From Ornithodoros turicata (Eukaryota > Arthropoda > Arachnida > Ixodida > Argasidae), in the NCBI RefSeq assembly GCF_037126465.1, contig NC_088209.1, positions 24,805,146 to 24,869,145 on the forward strand: 64,000 nucleotides of DNA, written 5' to 3'. The position numbers and the translations under genes are program-made. Position 1 is the stretch's first letter, and the number at the start of each line of letters is the position of its first letter. This document shows positions 21,925 through 33,010 of the stretch, piece after piece. The notes under the pieces were generated by a model, which saw only the letters and a program-made list of their open reading frames with translations, was not told the origin of the DNA and made no database searches.

Positions 21925-22777
21925 TATAGTGCCGGGCATTAATCGTGACCCCTTCCTCCAAGACGTCCACATGGATGACACCCGGCATGTCGCAGAGGAC
22001 AGTTCCCAAGGACTTCCCAGCAGACGGCTGCATCTGGCTTATCTTTGGCGGCGGGGAAACCTTATGCCGCTCTTCTGTGCTGGTTCTTTTTTTTTTTTTT
22101 TTAATCTAGGGTGAAATGATGCATCCAGGTTTCATCACATGTGGTTTTGATTGCTAAAATTCGTTCATCTCGGATTGATACCAATTCAGCAGCTGCTCAG
22201 AGACTGCTATGCGCGCTCCCTTCTTGTCACAAGTGAGGTGTCAGGGAGACCCATCTTGCACAGACTTTGCGGAACAGTAAGTGCTCGTGAATGATTGTCT
22301 CCACACTGGCGACACTAATATTACGCTGAGCTGCAATGTCTCGAGTGTTACTCGCCGGTTCTCGAGGATGACTTGCTCAACGCCTGCGATGTTCACTGGC
22401 GTGACTGCAGTCGGACGAACGTGTCCGTGTGGTTCATTCATTCGTCACCATATCCCGTCCTTCGTCAAACTGTCTACATCGTTCGTACACTCTTCCCCCC
22501 TTGACATCGTTTGTTTCCCATAGTATGCCCGCAGTCTTTGCAAAATCTCAGCAGGTTTAATGTTCTCCTTCACAAATAACTTGATTATGCATCGCTGTTC
22601 CACAGCTATCAGTATAGCTACCAGACACACTGTTCGCTGCCATGTTGGCTGCCACTGCTGCACGTGCCGCTGACCCAAGAAGGATTGCATTTCGTCCTCC
22701 AAACGTTTCATTCGGTTATATTTACTCAGTAATTTTTCGCGAGCAAAAGTCTCTGTCAACCTTGAACGACCCCTGTA
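21925..22777 (-). pseudogene. Decayed mariner transposase
   Basis: On the minus strand the product reads AVEQRCIIKLFVKENIKPAE and ILQRLRAYYG (first helix-turn-helix), then PTAVTPVNIAGVEQVILENR RVTLETLQ in pieces (second helix-turn-helix), then after frameshifts and a stop TCDETWMHHFTL, and finally PSAGKSLGTVLCDMPGVIHV followed by LEEGVTINA. These match in order the N-terminal DNA-binding part and the first two catalytic Asp blocks (GDETWxHH and WDxxGV) of mariner transposases. The usual Trp before the second Asp is Cys here, and the third Asp block is missing. The 5' edge may be the TACAGGGGTCGTTCAAGG at 22760-22777 (minus), a plausible terminal repeat. The copy is dead. Confidence 0.9.
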
Positions 22778-22902
22778 TTTTAGTCATGTACATCTTTTTT
22801 TTTCCTACAAATGCACGAGCGAATATGTTCAATATCTGCTGGGATGCAAATACGGATACACATACTTCAACTTGCGCGGTTGCGGACGCGATCGCATATC
22901 TT

Positions 22903-22989
22903 CCCAAGCAGCACAACATCTTGACCCAATATTGGACAAATATTGCCAATATTGCTCCAATATTGGGCCAAGATGTTGTGCTGCTTGGG
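22903..22989. mobile_element. Foldback element, CCCAAGCAGCACAA group, copy 1
   Basis: It starts CCCAAGCAGCACAACATC and ends GATGTTGTGCTGCTTGGG, exact complements, with a TT dinucleotide on both sides (22901-22902 and 22990-22991). The 87-bp interior carries CCAATATTGG-type units. Other members are at 26668, 30659 and 58088. Confidence 0.9.
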
Positions 22990-23099
22990 TTACATCCGTA
23001 TAGGTACTGTGTATATACTTTGTTATCAGCGCTCGCCTCTAACCGCCGTGTTCATTGGAACCAGTGTTATCACTGGCTGACGTCATGCAATGGTACAGA

Positions 23100-23225
23100 C
23101 CTCCCCATCCTTCTTCTCCTTTCCTTTTCTTCTTTTCCTTTTCTTTTCTTTTTGGAATAGCAAGCCGACCTCTGTCTGGCTGACCTCTCCGTTCTTTTTT
23201 TTTTTTCTTTATAAACATATCCGCC
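23100..23225 (+). mobile_element. 3' tail of the family V LINE
   Basis: A pyrimidine-rich stretch, then CAAGCCGACCTCTGTCTGGC TGACCTC, then a T-run and CTTTATAAACATAT. The CCGACxTCTGTCTGGCTGACC block recurs after the LINE C-terminus at 45.93-46.07 kb. No coding part remains. Confidence 0.7.
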
Positions 23226-25914
23226 CTCTCCCCACGCAGCAGGAGAGAAAAGGGGCATCGGGTATTAACGCGTAGTATTGACGGATCATAATCGCGCGCA
23301 CTACGCAAACGCGCTCGTTCACACAGCAATGGTGAGCCTGCAATGCAATCGAATGTCGCGTGCAGTAGATATCATGAGCACACCTGCCGAGAGGGGACGC
23401 TTTGCAGGCGATGGTGGGCGTATATAGGAGCATTCCGTCAGTGCGACGGGTTCTTTGTGTTTTTCGTTTGTGGTCGTATTTTGAAGAACCGTTGTCTTTC
23501 CACTGATCGGGATCTACAGGCCCCATTGTGTTTGCGTGAAACAAAAGCTTAGAGGACAACGAAGGAGAGAAAGGAGGTAGGCGGGTGGAACACCTGCGCC
23601 GCCAGCGCTGTCGCCACTGAGCGTCTGCCTGCCTGTTTGCGGCGACGTGTGGTCACAGACGAGGTGAAAGTCAGCTGACATTGAAAAGTGAGTCAGTATG
23701 GCTGCTCGTATCGCAACATCTGGGAGGATGGAAAATGGATGACAATAAAATGAGTCGGGGGAAAACCTGCAGCAGTAGCAGCAGCTGTGTGGCTTTTTTT
23801 TTGCTGACGAGAAACAAAACATTGACGTGTTTCGCTGTCGCCAGGTTCCATTTTGTGACTGCAGTAATGAAATGGCATTACTTTTGGTGCTGCAACGCTC
23901 TGTAATTGAAGACCTACGGTCAATAATGGTATAAGTGCGATACAATCACAATACAACTTGTACCATTACTGCCCAGAAGTCTTCATTTCAGCTTCAGCTC
24001 AAGTGCTGCTTTCGTTTTCTTGTGCGCCTATTACTTCCTTTTGCGGACCATTAAGTTGTTTATAAACACATTGTAACAATGTAATGTGCGAAAATCATAT
24101 TGTTTAGTAACAACCATAGCCCTGCCGCATTATGACCTCCGTTGTTCTTGCCCCATTAAACCCCAAATCATCATCATCTTTAATTGAGCTTAAGCCAAAG
24201 ATGGTGTGGAATAACCTCTGACTGGTACATTCGGAAGATTACGCTTGTGTGGATACTCAACCAGTTGACTATGCTGAAGGTGTGACGGAATACGTTGACG
24301 TGTTGACTCAGCGTAATGAATGGCCTTGACAAGAAAGCGACCAGCCACCTTTGCGTAGCCACTTGAACCCGTGGTTGATATTACGTCGTACAGTCTGTCA
24401 CGTGACGGAGGTGTCTCGTGAGCGGGACTACCTGCTGGGCACCCCCCAGTCTACACAGAGCGATCCCCTGACCATTCGTTATATGAGCAGTCTAGCAGCT
24501 CCGCAGAGGAATAGGCCAATAGGGCGTCCTTGCGCATGTAGGCTGGAAGTTCTGCCTCGTGGCATCGCAGCACTGTCTGCGGCAATCTAGACCTTTCCTC
24601 CCCACATAATATTTTAAGTAGATGGCGATACAGTCTGGCTTGTCTGATTAAGACATTATCTCTCCGCTGGACTAAGCAGTTTATGTAGTCTCATTGGTAC
24701 GCCTACTATCGGCAGCTCGTCTACCCCAGCTCTAAACTATGTCCTATCTTGCGTTCTAGGCGATAGCGATGTATTACTACTGTTGAGAGCATTACTAAAC
24801 CCAGGGGTGTTCCCCTCCTTCAAGCAGCCTTCCAAAGAAACTACTCGCGTGAAATACTACAACGCCTCACCGCAAGACTCCCATAATTGCTGCCTAACGG
24901 CCCACAGGCCAAAGAGGTACTCCGTCAATAGCAGTCTATGAAAGTTGCTTTTCAACTGTCTCGCGTATTGATACAGGAATGCGATCCCAACGAAATTTTT
25001 CAATTACGTTCAAGGATGGATGTGAGCACGTCACCACTTCTAGTTGTGTTCCTTCCCTGCGAAATATTTTCCATGGCCGATATAGCGTGATGGCACAGAG
25101 CTGTCTCAGACCGAGTTTTTCTTCTCGCATGCATCCCCCGATGGGTCACGATTTCTCTCTTTCAATGCGAAGATTGGAGCAGATTTTCGTTTCTTCCATC
25201 GAAAGTTGACCGCATGCGTTCTCGGGGCGGCTGAATCTTACTTTGCACGCAAGTTCGTCTGCACCGACCGATATCTCGAGAAAGAAACTTTGTGGCTGTA
25301 AAACCGTCGGTATTTTGAAGCGAAACTTTTACGGGTACATCTGCATCACACTGTTTTCACAGTGAGTGGGGTCAGCATTTTGTGCAACCTGGCTTTCCGC
25401 CGCAGGACATTTTTTTTTAAAGAGTAGCGAGTCAAATATTGGCTGACCTCTCTCAACACTTAAAAAGAAGAAGAAGGAACTTTTTCTGGGTGGAACCAAG
25501 TAAGGAAATTCGGAGATGTGTATACCAGGAACCACGCATAGAGGGGGGGGGGGGGGAGGATACGTCATTCGCTGAACGACACTGGAGGGCGTCTTTCTTT
25601 TCCCTGGTGCACCATTCGCTTCCCATATACCGCCATGTTCCCGTTTCGAGAGAAACGCAATCATCCGTAACAGCCGAAATCTTAAAAATATTAGCGGTGC
25701 TTTCCTTGGCAGCAGCACTGTTGGGCGAGTGATTCCCGCTAAAAGAAGGACAGTCCATCTGGCGCCCAGGTCCCTTTTTGCCATCTACGGATCTCTACGC
25801 TAAACACATGTATCCGCTCAACTTTCCCCATGACGATGGATACTAGGAAGGTATGTTGGACATCACCTGGCAGGAATACAATAAGGACACGAGTCACGTA
25901 TACAATTTAGCAAT
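23226..25914. other. Non-coding stretch with one retroelement-like tail
   Basis: At 24150-24180 CCATTAAACCCCAAATCATC ATCATC resembles the 3' tail of tick-type LINEs or SINEs. A long G run lies at about 25543-25556. Frames of about 140-150 codons (23514-23945 and 25329-25784, minus) overlap simple repeats and show no domain. Confidence 0.45.
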
Positions 25915-26399
25915 CAGGGTTGGGAGTCGCCCATTCCATTTCAATTCCATTCCGAGGAATGGATCTTTGTGATAATTCTATTCCTTTCAATTCCTCGGGA
26001 CGAAAAGGTATGGTGAGTTCCCACTCTTAGAGTGGCTTGGCAAGCCCATTCTATTCCTCAAATTCCAACAATACAAGAAATGGGAGCGATAACTGTACTG
26101 GCTAGCCCAGCAGTGCTAGAGGAGATTGACGTTACCCAGCATAGGAAAAGCACAGAGACAAGGTTATTTCTGTGTCCAAAGGATGCGAGGTCAGAAACCA
26201 GCTGGTTGAAACCAAGACTACCACAAGGGCACCCAAACCATTCCATTCCAGTTCCATTCCTGCGAAAAAAAAAAAGCCTAATTCCGTTCCATTCCTAGCA
26301 CAGTTTTTGCAATTCCATTCCAATTCCATTCCGGGCTCGGATAAATCTGGAATGATTCCGGAATCATTCCAACTGCGGAATGGCAGCTCCGCACCCCTG
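25915..26399. mobile_element. Non-autonomous hAT-type element, copy 1
   Basis: The ends CAGGGTTGGGAGTCGCCCAT and (complement) CAGGGGTGCGGAGCTGCCAT are related inverted repeats. A perfect 8-bp duplication TTAGCAAT flanks it (25907-25914 and 26400-26407), which is diagnostic of hAT-type integration. The interior is rich in GGAATG/CATTCC units and has no transposase. The second copy is at 39183-39766. Confidence 0.92.
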
Positions 26400-26667
26400 T
26401 TAGCAATACAATTTAGTACAAACAAAGACTGCGTGGGGACAACTTGCAAAATGAGGACTGCAATAAGCGTCTGTTATGCGCGACGACTCGTCTCGTTTAA
26501 GTTCTTAACCCAAGAAAGTACAGCGAAAAACATAGCAAACTTGCAGCGCGAGCTGGTGTACCGTACAAAGGGGTAAGATCACCTATAGAGTTTGAAGAAC
26601 ATACATGCGAAACGAAGAGGACGTCGCATTCACAACGTGGGTCGCTATACACTGATGGTCGTCTCGG

Positions 26668-26962
26668 CCCAAGCAGCACAACATGTTGGCCCAATATTGG
26701 ACCGATGTTGGTAATACTGGACCAATATTGGTCAAATCTTGGTCTAATATTTGGCCCGCATAGCCAATATTGGTACAATATTGGTAATACTGGCACAATA
26801 GTGGTCAAATCTTGGTGAAATATTGGGCCGGCATAGCCAATATAGGTCCAATATTGGTAATACTGGCACAATATTGGTCAAATCTTGGTCTAATATTGGG
26901 CCGACATAGCCAATATTGGTCCAATTTGTCCAATATTGAGCCAGCATGTTGTGCTGCTTGGC
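26668..26962. mobile_element. Foldback element, CCCAAGCAGCACAA group, copy 2, with 73-bp tandem interior
   Basis: The ends are CCCAAGCAGCACAACATGTT and AACATGTTGTGCTGCTTGG in inverse orientation (left ACATGTTGG / right CCAGCATGT). GG lies on both sides (26666-26667 and 26963-26964). The interior repeats a unit containing GTAATACTGG at 26711, 26784 and 26857, a constant 73-bp period. Most units carry CCAATATTGG. No coding capacity. Confidence 0.88.
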
Positions 26963-27975
26963 GGCCGCTGAAATCTAACTCAGTTGAACTGCATGGAAAC
27001 AGACGGCAGTTAAAGTCTGAAGAAATCGATGAATCCTTGTATGGCTGAATAGCATGAAGCCATCTACATTATCATTAGATTATTTGAACCAATGCGCGAA
27101 CAGTGTGCTTGGTCAGCATAAATTAGCGTGTATGCGAGCAATTACCCAAATGACGACTGGTCGTTGGCGTCGAGGTTACTATACGATTTATTGACGTTGG
27201 CAACATATCCCTCTGGTTCGAAAAAAAAAAAAGATAAATAAAACAAATGGACAATCCCCCAAACTCGGGGACATGTCGCTAACGTCAGGTGTATACACCA
27301 GATCGCTTGCATACTACTTGCATGCTCCACGATTTTTCTTACTCACGGTCGCTGAGTAACCCTCCTATTATAGGAAGCATGATGACTAAAGGCTCAGACA
27401 AGATCAATTACAAAACCACAACGTAGAAGAGTCCTCGAATTGAGGCGCGTTCATCGATAACGCAAACGTGACAGCTTCGATAAGATGTCGTATGTGGCGA
27501 CGCAGCGGTCTCGGTAAAGATCTGTTCCTGGCAGGGTTCGCCATCGTCTGAGACAAACGTTGGCTGCCCCACCAAAATGATTTCTGCGTTTGATAAATGA
27601 CCGTCTATATGCACTCACACTGCAGTCTTGTGTGGCCTATGGCTTCGCCGATTCGAGACGGGTCGCAGGGCACATGCACGAGCAGTAACACACGCTATAC
27701 CCGCCGCTATCCAGCGTACCTGCCCTTTCTATAGAATGGGAACTGCACGTATACGCTGTGGAGAGTTCGTGGTTTTTTCCGTGCAGATTTGAACACGCGA
27801 CTGCAAAAATGTGAAACAATTGCTGCATACTGTTTGGAAAACGTAAAGCAACTTGTCAGAGGAAAACAGAAACATGGAAACGTTGCGTCTAAATCCTAGT
27901 AGATTTCGTACAAGACGTTGATGTTCAAATTTATCTAAATAGTATATCGAAGCCGATGCGTGCATAGAGTTTGCC
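26963..27975. other. Non-coding stretch
   Basis: An A-run followed by AAGATAAATAAAACAAA (27219-27245) could be a degraded tail. Nothing else is supported. Confidence 0.45.
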
Positions 27976-27990
27976 GAATGTAGAAACCAC

Positions 27991-28262
27991 CGGCCTCGGT
28001 GGCTCAGTCGGTAGCGTGCTCGCCTTCTGATTCCGAGATCGCGGGTTCGAACCCGGCCGAGGACGCCAGCAATTTGGTGGCAGGGTACAAGTTGCTTAGA
28101 CACGCCGTCTTTCCCGCGAGGGACATTAAATAAGGGGTTCCGTGTGATGAGCTCTCATCGCACGTTAAAGAACCCTCAGGTGGGCAAAAGTAATCCACAG
28201 ACCGACCGCTCATGATCTCAGTTGTCTCGCGACGTAAACACCCAATTATTAATCAATTATTT
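27991..28262 (+). mobile_element. tRNA-derived SINE with 15-bp target duplications
   Basis: The head has box A TGGCTCAGTCGG and box B GGTTCGAACCC with a paired acceptor stem (CGGCCTCGG / CCGAGGACGCC). The body has CGCACGTTAAAGAACCCTCA GGTGGG and the 3' end has CGACGTAAACACCCAATTAT TAATC. Direct repeats GAATGTAGAAACCAC (27976-27990) and GAATATAGAAACCAC (28263-28277) differ by one base. Head and body domain are shared with the SINE at 9803-10047; the 3' ends differ. Confidence 0.92.
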
Positions 28263-28277
28263 GAATATAGAAACCAC

Positions 28278-29820
28278 ACATAAGCAAAGCTTTTCCTGGA
28301 ACTTGAACACATTACCACCAGCAATGGGCCTGTACAGTATCGCCTCTGGCGATTAAACTTCCCATTCATCATCATGAAATAAAGTTGTTTGTTGAAACTT
28401 AAATGCTCGCGCGCACCGAGCACAATACTCTTCTCTGACAAGAATTTGTGAATTACTGCAGCTTCACGCATTAGATTGTGTACGCGTAAATGTTGATTGA
28501 ATGAATGAATTCATCCATCATATATATACCTTAGCACAAACATAACTTATTGTTCGTTCATGGGAACGTGGAGAAAGCAATGCTTTTCGCACCGTAACTT
28601 TTTCTATGTTACACGAGCCAGTATACAGCTTGTTCCTTGGTACCAGCGGTGCATTAGAGCATATGCGACGGCAGCAGGCATGTCGAAAAGTCGGCGACTC
28701 AACGGAAGGATGCAGCTGTAGGAGGAGCTGCTCACGACTTCAGCTTTACGCAGCTTTCACCGACCAAGTACCACGCGTCGGAGTACTTTGCTTTTTGCGA
28801 TCTACGCGCATCTTTATCACTGGACAATAAGGTGTAATGCTTGTACGTACGAGGTGTGATTCGAGCCTAGTCGGTGTCTGTGACACGCGTGAAGACGAGG
28901 AAGGAAGGGAATTGATGGGACATCGGCGCAACGGTGGGCTTAGGATCTGCGGCTTCGAGAAAGCGCTTCGATGCAGACACAGCTATAGGAAGAGGAATCC
29001 TCATCCAGGTCTCGTTATTTTTCAAAATCGATCCCCTTGTATAGAAAGGTACAAAACATTTTACTTTTCATATTGGAGCGCGTGCCTTAAGGGTAGCCCG
29101 CCGAAGCAACACCGCGTATCAGCGCACCCACAGAGCCAGGCGGTCTGTCGTCAAGTAGTATATCGCTAAATCTTCCTTCTAAGCACATGTCTAATGGTTT
29201 CTTCTCGCACTGTCTTCTCCACTCCTCGGGTGCAGACGGGCGGCGCACCTCGAAATGACCGGCCTTCAACGTCCCAACGGATCTATTACACGTTTTTGGT
29301 GCACGGCAGGACCTCATGTTCACACACACGTCACATGCACCAGCTTGGCCACAATGAGCTGTGTACTTAATGCGCATGAGGATGCTACTACAAAGCGCAT
29401 GTGGCACGTGTTAGCTAACGCGCATCTTCATGGTCCACGCCGGTTCGTAAAGATCGACAGGCGCCACATGTGTATGCTGGAATGTTACAAACCAATACTA
29501 TTTGTACAGTTCCTTCAATTACTTGCCTAACGTAATATGTACTCTCTTCACATACACACGCGCGACGGTAGTTCCGACAGGCGCCTATACGCCGTATACG
29601 GTTCCAGCACCTGAAGCTTCGATTGTGTTGGTGAAACTGCGTACTCAGGATATAAGAAGCACGGCCTTTTAAGATAACGCCTCCCAAACATTTAGGAACG
29701 AAAGACAGAAAGGTAAATCCTTGTTATAGGACGCAAAGGATCGTTATCGTCTTCATCATCGAGATGATGGTGGTGTGATAACGAACAAAATGGGGATGTA
29801 TAAGTCGCGATAAAGTCGGA
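28278..29820. other. Non-coding stretch
   Basis: GATGAATGAATGAATTC-type motifs near 28495-28512 and A/T runs only. Overlapping frames at 28837-29687 have no domain. Confidence 0.45.
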
Positions 29821-29895
29821 CAGGCTACACCTTACAGGCTCTGCCTTACTCGCCATACAAGGCTCAGCAGTACAGGCTCTGCCTTACATACGGTG
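29821..29895. repeat. Short tandem repeat, TACAGGCTCTGCCTTAC unit
   Basis: Three or four imperfect copies of a roughly 17-bp unit: CTACACCTTACAGGCTCTGC, AAGGCTCAGCAGTACAGGCT and CTGCCTTACATACGG. Confidence 0.65.
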
Positions 29896-30380
29896 AACGC
29901 AAACAGATGAACGGGTTCGAGTGATGGAGCGCAACATGTAGTTCAAAAGTTTCAAAGGAGTGAATGTAAAATATCAGACAAGAAGAGGAATCACTGGAAG
30001 AGCAGACACAGCGCGCACTTATAGCAAGTCATATATTAGCCCAGTTGTACGTAGAAAATCTTCAAATCAGTGAGGTGCGCAAATAGAAAGCTAACTTTGA
30101 AACTTATTACCAACTAATTTCTATCCTACTGCGTAAGATTTTCACCGAAGTATGAGCTTATGATCTTGTACACGATCCTGTACCGTTCGGGCTTACGCGG
30201 ACGGGTGCGTGAATGGGGCATGATAGTTTCTCGAAAATTCCGAATAGAAGTACTATAGTGAAAATTCAAATATACAGTGTGATATGCGTTGTGTTCAAAT
30301 TTTCGCTAGCGCTAATAGATGTGCACTAATAGCGGTAATATCCGCCAGTGATTTAGGCACCGCTATATTTATAAGTTAAC
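29896..30380. other. Non-coding stretch
   Basis: No feature recognised. Confidence 0.45.
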
Positions 30381-30545
30381 AGTGAGTTTTAGCGCATCGT
30401 ACACGCTATTGCATTTGCGCACGTAAGAGATAGCGTGGGTGGCTCCGCGCACTGCGCGAAGCACTCTTTCTGATACGGGTGTGCGTAGAACCACCAACGC
30501 TATCCGCTTGGCACGCAATGGCGATAGAGTACAGTGCACTAAAAC
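30381..30545. mobile_element. Foldback element with AGTGAGTTTTAGCGC end
   Basis: The left end AGTGAGTTTTAGCGCATCGT and right end GTGCACTAAAACTCA are inverted. The interior GATAGCGTGGGTGGCTCCGC pairs with AGAACCACCAACGCTATCC. It is of the same group as 16929 and 18583. It abuts the next palindrome without a gap. Confidence 0.8.
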
Positions 30546-30927
30546 TCAATCAGATATCAGCAACGTGACGTCAGTCACTCCAAAGGAATCAGGCGATTCG
30601 CTTATCAGATTTTCAGAAACGTTATCGTGAAACTGCTACGTTATACTAAAAGTCGTTACCCAAGCAGCACAATGCACTGAAAGTCAAGTGCAATAGGGGT
30701 GGACGGGTAGGTGGAAGGCCTTGAACACACTCGTGAAACTGAAGTACTCTGATAAGACACATACCGACCACCCCTATTGCACTCGACTTTCAGTACATTT
30801 TGCTGCTTGGGTAATAGCGACTTTTACGAGAACGTAGCAGTGTCACGATAACGTTTCCGAAAACCTGATAAGCCAATCGCCTGATTCCTTTGGAGTGGCT
30901 GACGCCACGTTGCTGATATCTGATTGA
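30546..30927. mobile_element. Large palindrome interrupted at its centre by another foldback
   Basis: The left arm (30546-30658) starts TCAATCAGATATCAGCAACG and contains AAAGGAATCAGGCGATT and AACGTTATCGTGA. The right arm (30812-30927) is its complement, ending CGTTGCTGATATCTGATTGA. Arms are about 110 bp with few mismatches. The centre is occupied by the 153-bp element at 30659-30811. A half copy related to the right arm lies at about 59805-59895. Confidence 0.88.
30659..30811. mobile_element. Foldback element, CCCAAGCAGCACAA group, copy 3
   Basis: It starts CCCAAGCAGCACAATGCACT and ends AGTACATTTTGCTGCTTGGG, with TA on both sides (30657-30658, 30812-30813). The interior arms (GTGCAATAGGGGTGG / CCACCCCTATTGCAC) are unrelated to copies 1, 2 and 4. 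It sits exactly at the symmetry centre of the surrounding palindrome. Confidence 0.9.
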
Positions 30928-32440
30928 CTGACAGAGATACGGAGTCGGAATCGGGGTGCGCTTACGCTTCTCTAAAACTCTCTTTTGCGAACGTTCATAT
31001 CAAGGCGGATTCGTCAAATTTCGAGTTTATCGGGGTTACTTGGTGTCGTTGGAGTATTTTTGGTACACGTACATTACGGAAATATATTTTTCTCTCAACA
31101 GTCGAACGCTCACACGAGCAAGCACGATTGCTCGCTATACCAACTGTTGACTATATAGGTGCGTTATGTGGGATGTATAGTTATCTTGTTGCAGAAGACT
31201 AACTAGTTGCTGAGATGTCTATGAAAGCACATCTGTTCACATGCATTGGAACCGCTTTCTGCACTACACTTGCAATCGCGCAACAAAACAAAATATAGCC
31301 TCTCCTTTATGGGAGAAGTCGTTGTGTCAAGGTGAGAAAGTGGATTCACTTGTCTCAGACCCTATCTGGAGGAGTCACGGTGTCTGCGAAAAACAATGGG
31401 TTGTTATCCCGCCATGCGACCCGGCTTTTGTAAAATTGCAAATGTCTCCAAGGGTGAAACGAGCTTGTTGCTCCTTTAATCAGCTGCGGTCATTATGTGA
31501 CAGGTTCGTCACCAAAACTACGCTTTTTTCGTCAGACGTGTGCAGAAGCGTGCCGGATAAATAAGGAAACAAGAAGCATTGGTCACAATTTTGTTACAAC
31601 TTGTTAGCATAAAATTTCGTTGTCGCATAGCCTTGTGTGGTGGTTCGCATCATTCATTCATGTCTAAGTTTCGCTCGCCGTGTTTTTGATGTTATTGATT
31701 CAGCCGCTTAGAAATCGGGTTTGCGTGTGACGTTCGTGATAGCGTTAGTTTCAGGTAGTGTTAGGCACCCCTGTTGCGGGCACATTCCGATGGTGGTGTC
31801 GATTGATTTTAAGTGCAGGTTTCTCGCATGAGGCACACGCGAACCGAAATGTGCAATTCGACACATTACGATGTCTAGCTTCGTACATTTATTTAACGCG
31901 TCCCATTCGCATCATGTCAAGTGTGGCAAGCAACAAGTGTATGGTAGTGTCCATCGATCGCAGACTGCATGAATTGACTCTGTGACAACATACGGACCGT
32001 ACGCATGATCAGTGATCGAGAACACATGACACGACGGAAATATCCTCACCTCATCATTAACCTCTCCATGGGGTTTATCGCCCAGATCAGTCCTGGCGGC
32101 AGCACTAACTATAGCGACGCAAACGCTTCATCAGCACCACAAATACAGCAGTACGAAGAACACAAGTGCTTGAAGAAGAAGAAGAACGTCTGCCGTCCAC
32201 AAAGCACAAGTATCCCGCCCGCACCAGGACAGAGCACCAGTATCCCTTGGCAATGACCCACGCACGGGTGATGCTGAAGCTGTTCACACACGACCCTGAA
32301 GGACCGGGTCAGTACTTAGGCAACCAATGTATCGGACTCTGCAAATGAACACTGCCATCCTTCAGCATGGTCCAAAGGCATCTGTGACACCTGGCTGATT
32401 CTGCAGTTCGCGCAGGCAAGGGGTAGAGGGCGAGAAGGGC
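30928..32440. other. Non-coding stretch
   Basis: A (GAA)n run (about 32172-32187) is the only marked repeat. No gene supported. Confidence 0.45.
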
Positions 32441-33010
32441 CGAAATGAGAGGAGGGCCCGGGCCAGGGAGGGTCCTTTCACACGCTCCACCGCGTTGGGG
32501 GTGGCTCTTGCGAGTCACTCATTTGAGGAACAAACGCAATCGACAAGGACCGGCTGACAGCGGCGCACGTCTCCTCTGGCAGTCTTGGACAATACACACG
32601 CGCTGGGCTACTCTACGGCTTCTCTCTGTTCTCCTACCTGAGGATGCGGGATCAAGTTTTATTTTTCGGAGGGGGACTTGATTTGGCGCGGCGTTCCTCC
32701 CCATTTGTCGGCAGAGCAGCTACGTCATTTCCTGTCAGACGCGTGAGTGGCCCCCCAGCCTGTATCCTGCGGCGGTTGGGAGGTAGTCCCCGAAGGGAAA
32801 TGCAGCACAGCCTCCGGGCGTTTGCGGGACGGGGCGGTGCCGCTGCCCTTCCTCACCGGTTGCTGCCGGAGCACGCGGCGGCGGTGGCTACCGTGGTGGC
32901 GTCACCTGTTCGAAGAGTGTGACTGCTGTCTCGGATGCCCTGTGGGCAGCGGGGAAGGGGTTTCCCAAGCGCTTGTGCGGAACCGAACAGCCGTCTTGTA
33001 CGGTTGATCA
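32441..33010. other. GC- and CpG-rich block
   Basis: This is visibly more GC-rich than its surroundings, with long overlapping frames in several phases, as expected from high GC. One plus-strand reading contains DLIWRGVPPHLSAEQLRHFL before a stop, loosely like the RRM-type or gag-like part of some retroelement ORF1 proteins; after it the frame shifts. It may be a decayed retroelement ORF1, a CpG island or chance. Confidence 0.35.

Noticed and set aside
22642..23160. 172-codon plus-strand frame
   Set aside because: It runs antisense to the mariner remnant and through the foldback at 22903 and a LINE tail.
26668..26962. CRISPR-like array of regularly spaced repeats
   Set aside because: The repeats are 73-bp tandem units without unique spacers, inside a foldback element in eukaryotic DNA.
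27991..28067. tRNA gene on the plus strand
   Set aside because: Same reason: it is the head of a SINE with 15-bp target duplications.
32441..33010. A coding gene in the GC-rich block
   Set aside because: Several long frames coexist in different phases, as expected from high GC; the one suggestive stretch ends in a stop and frameshift.
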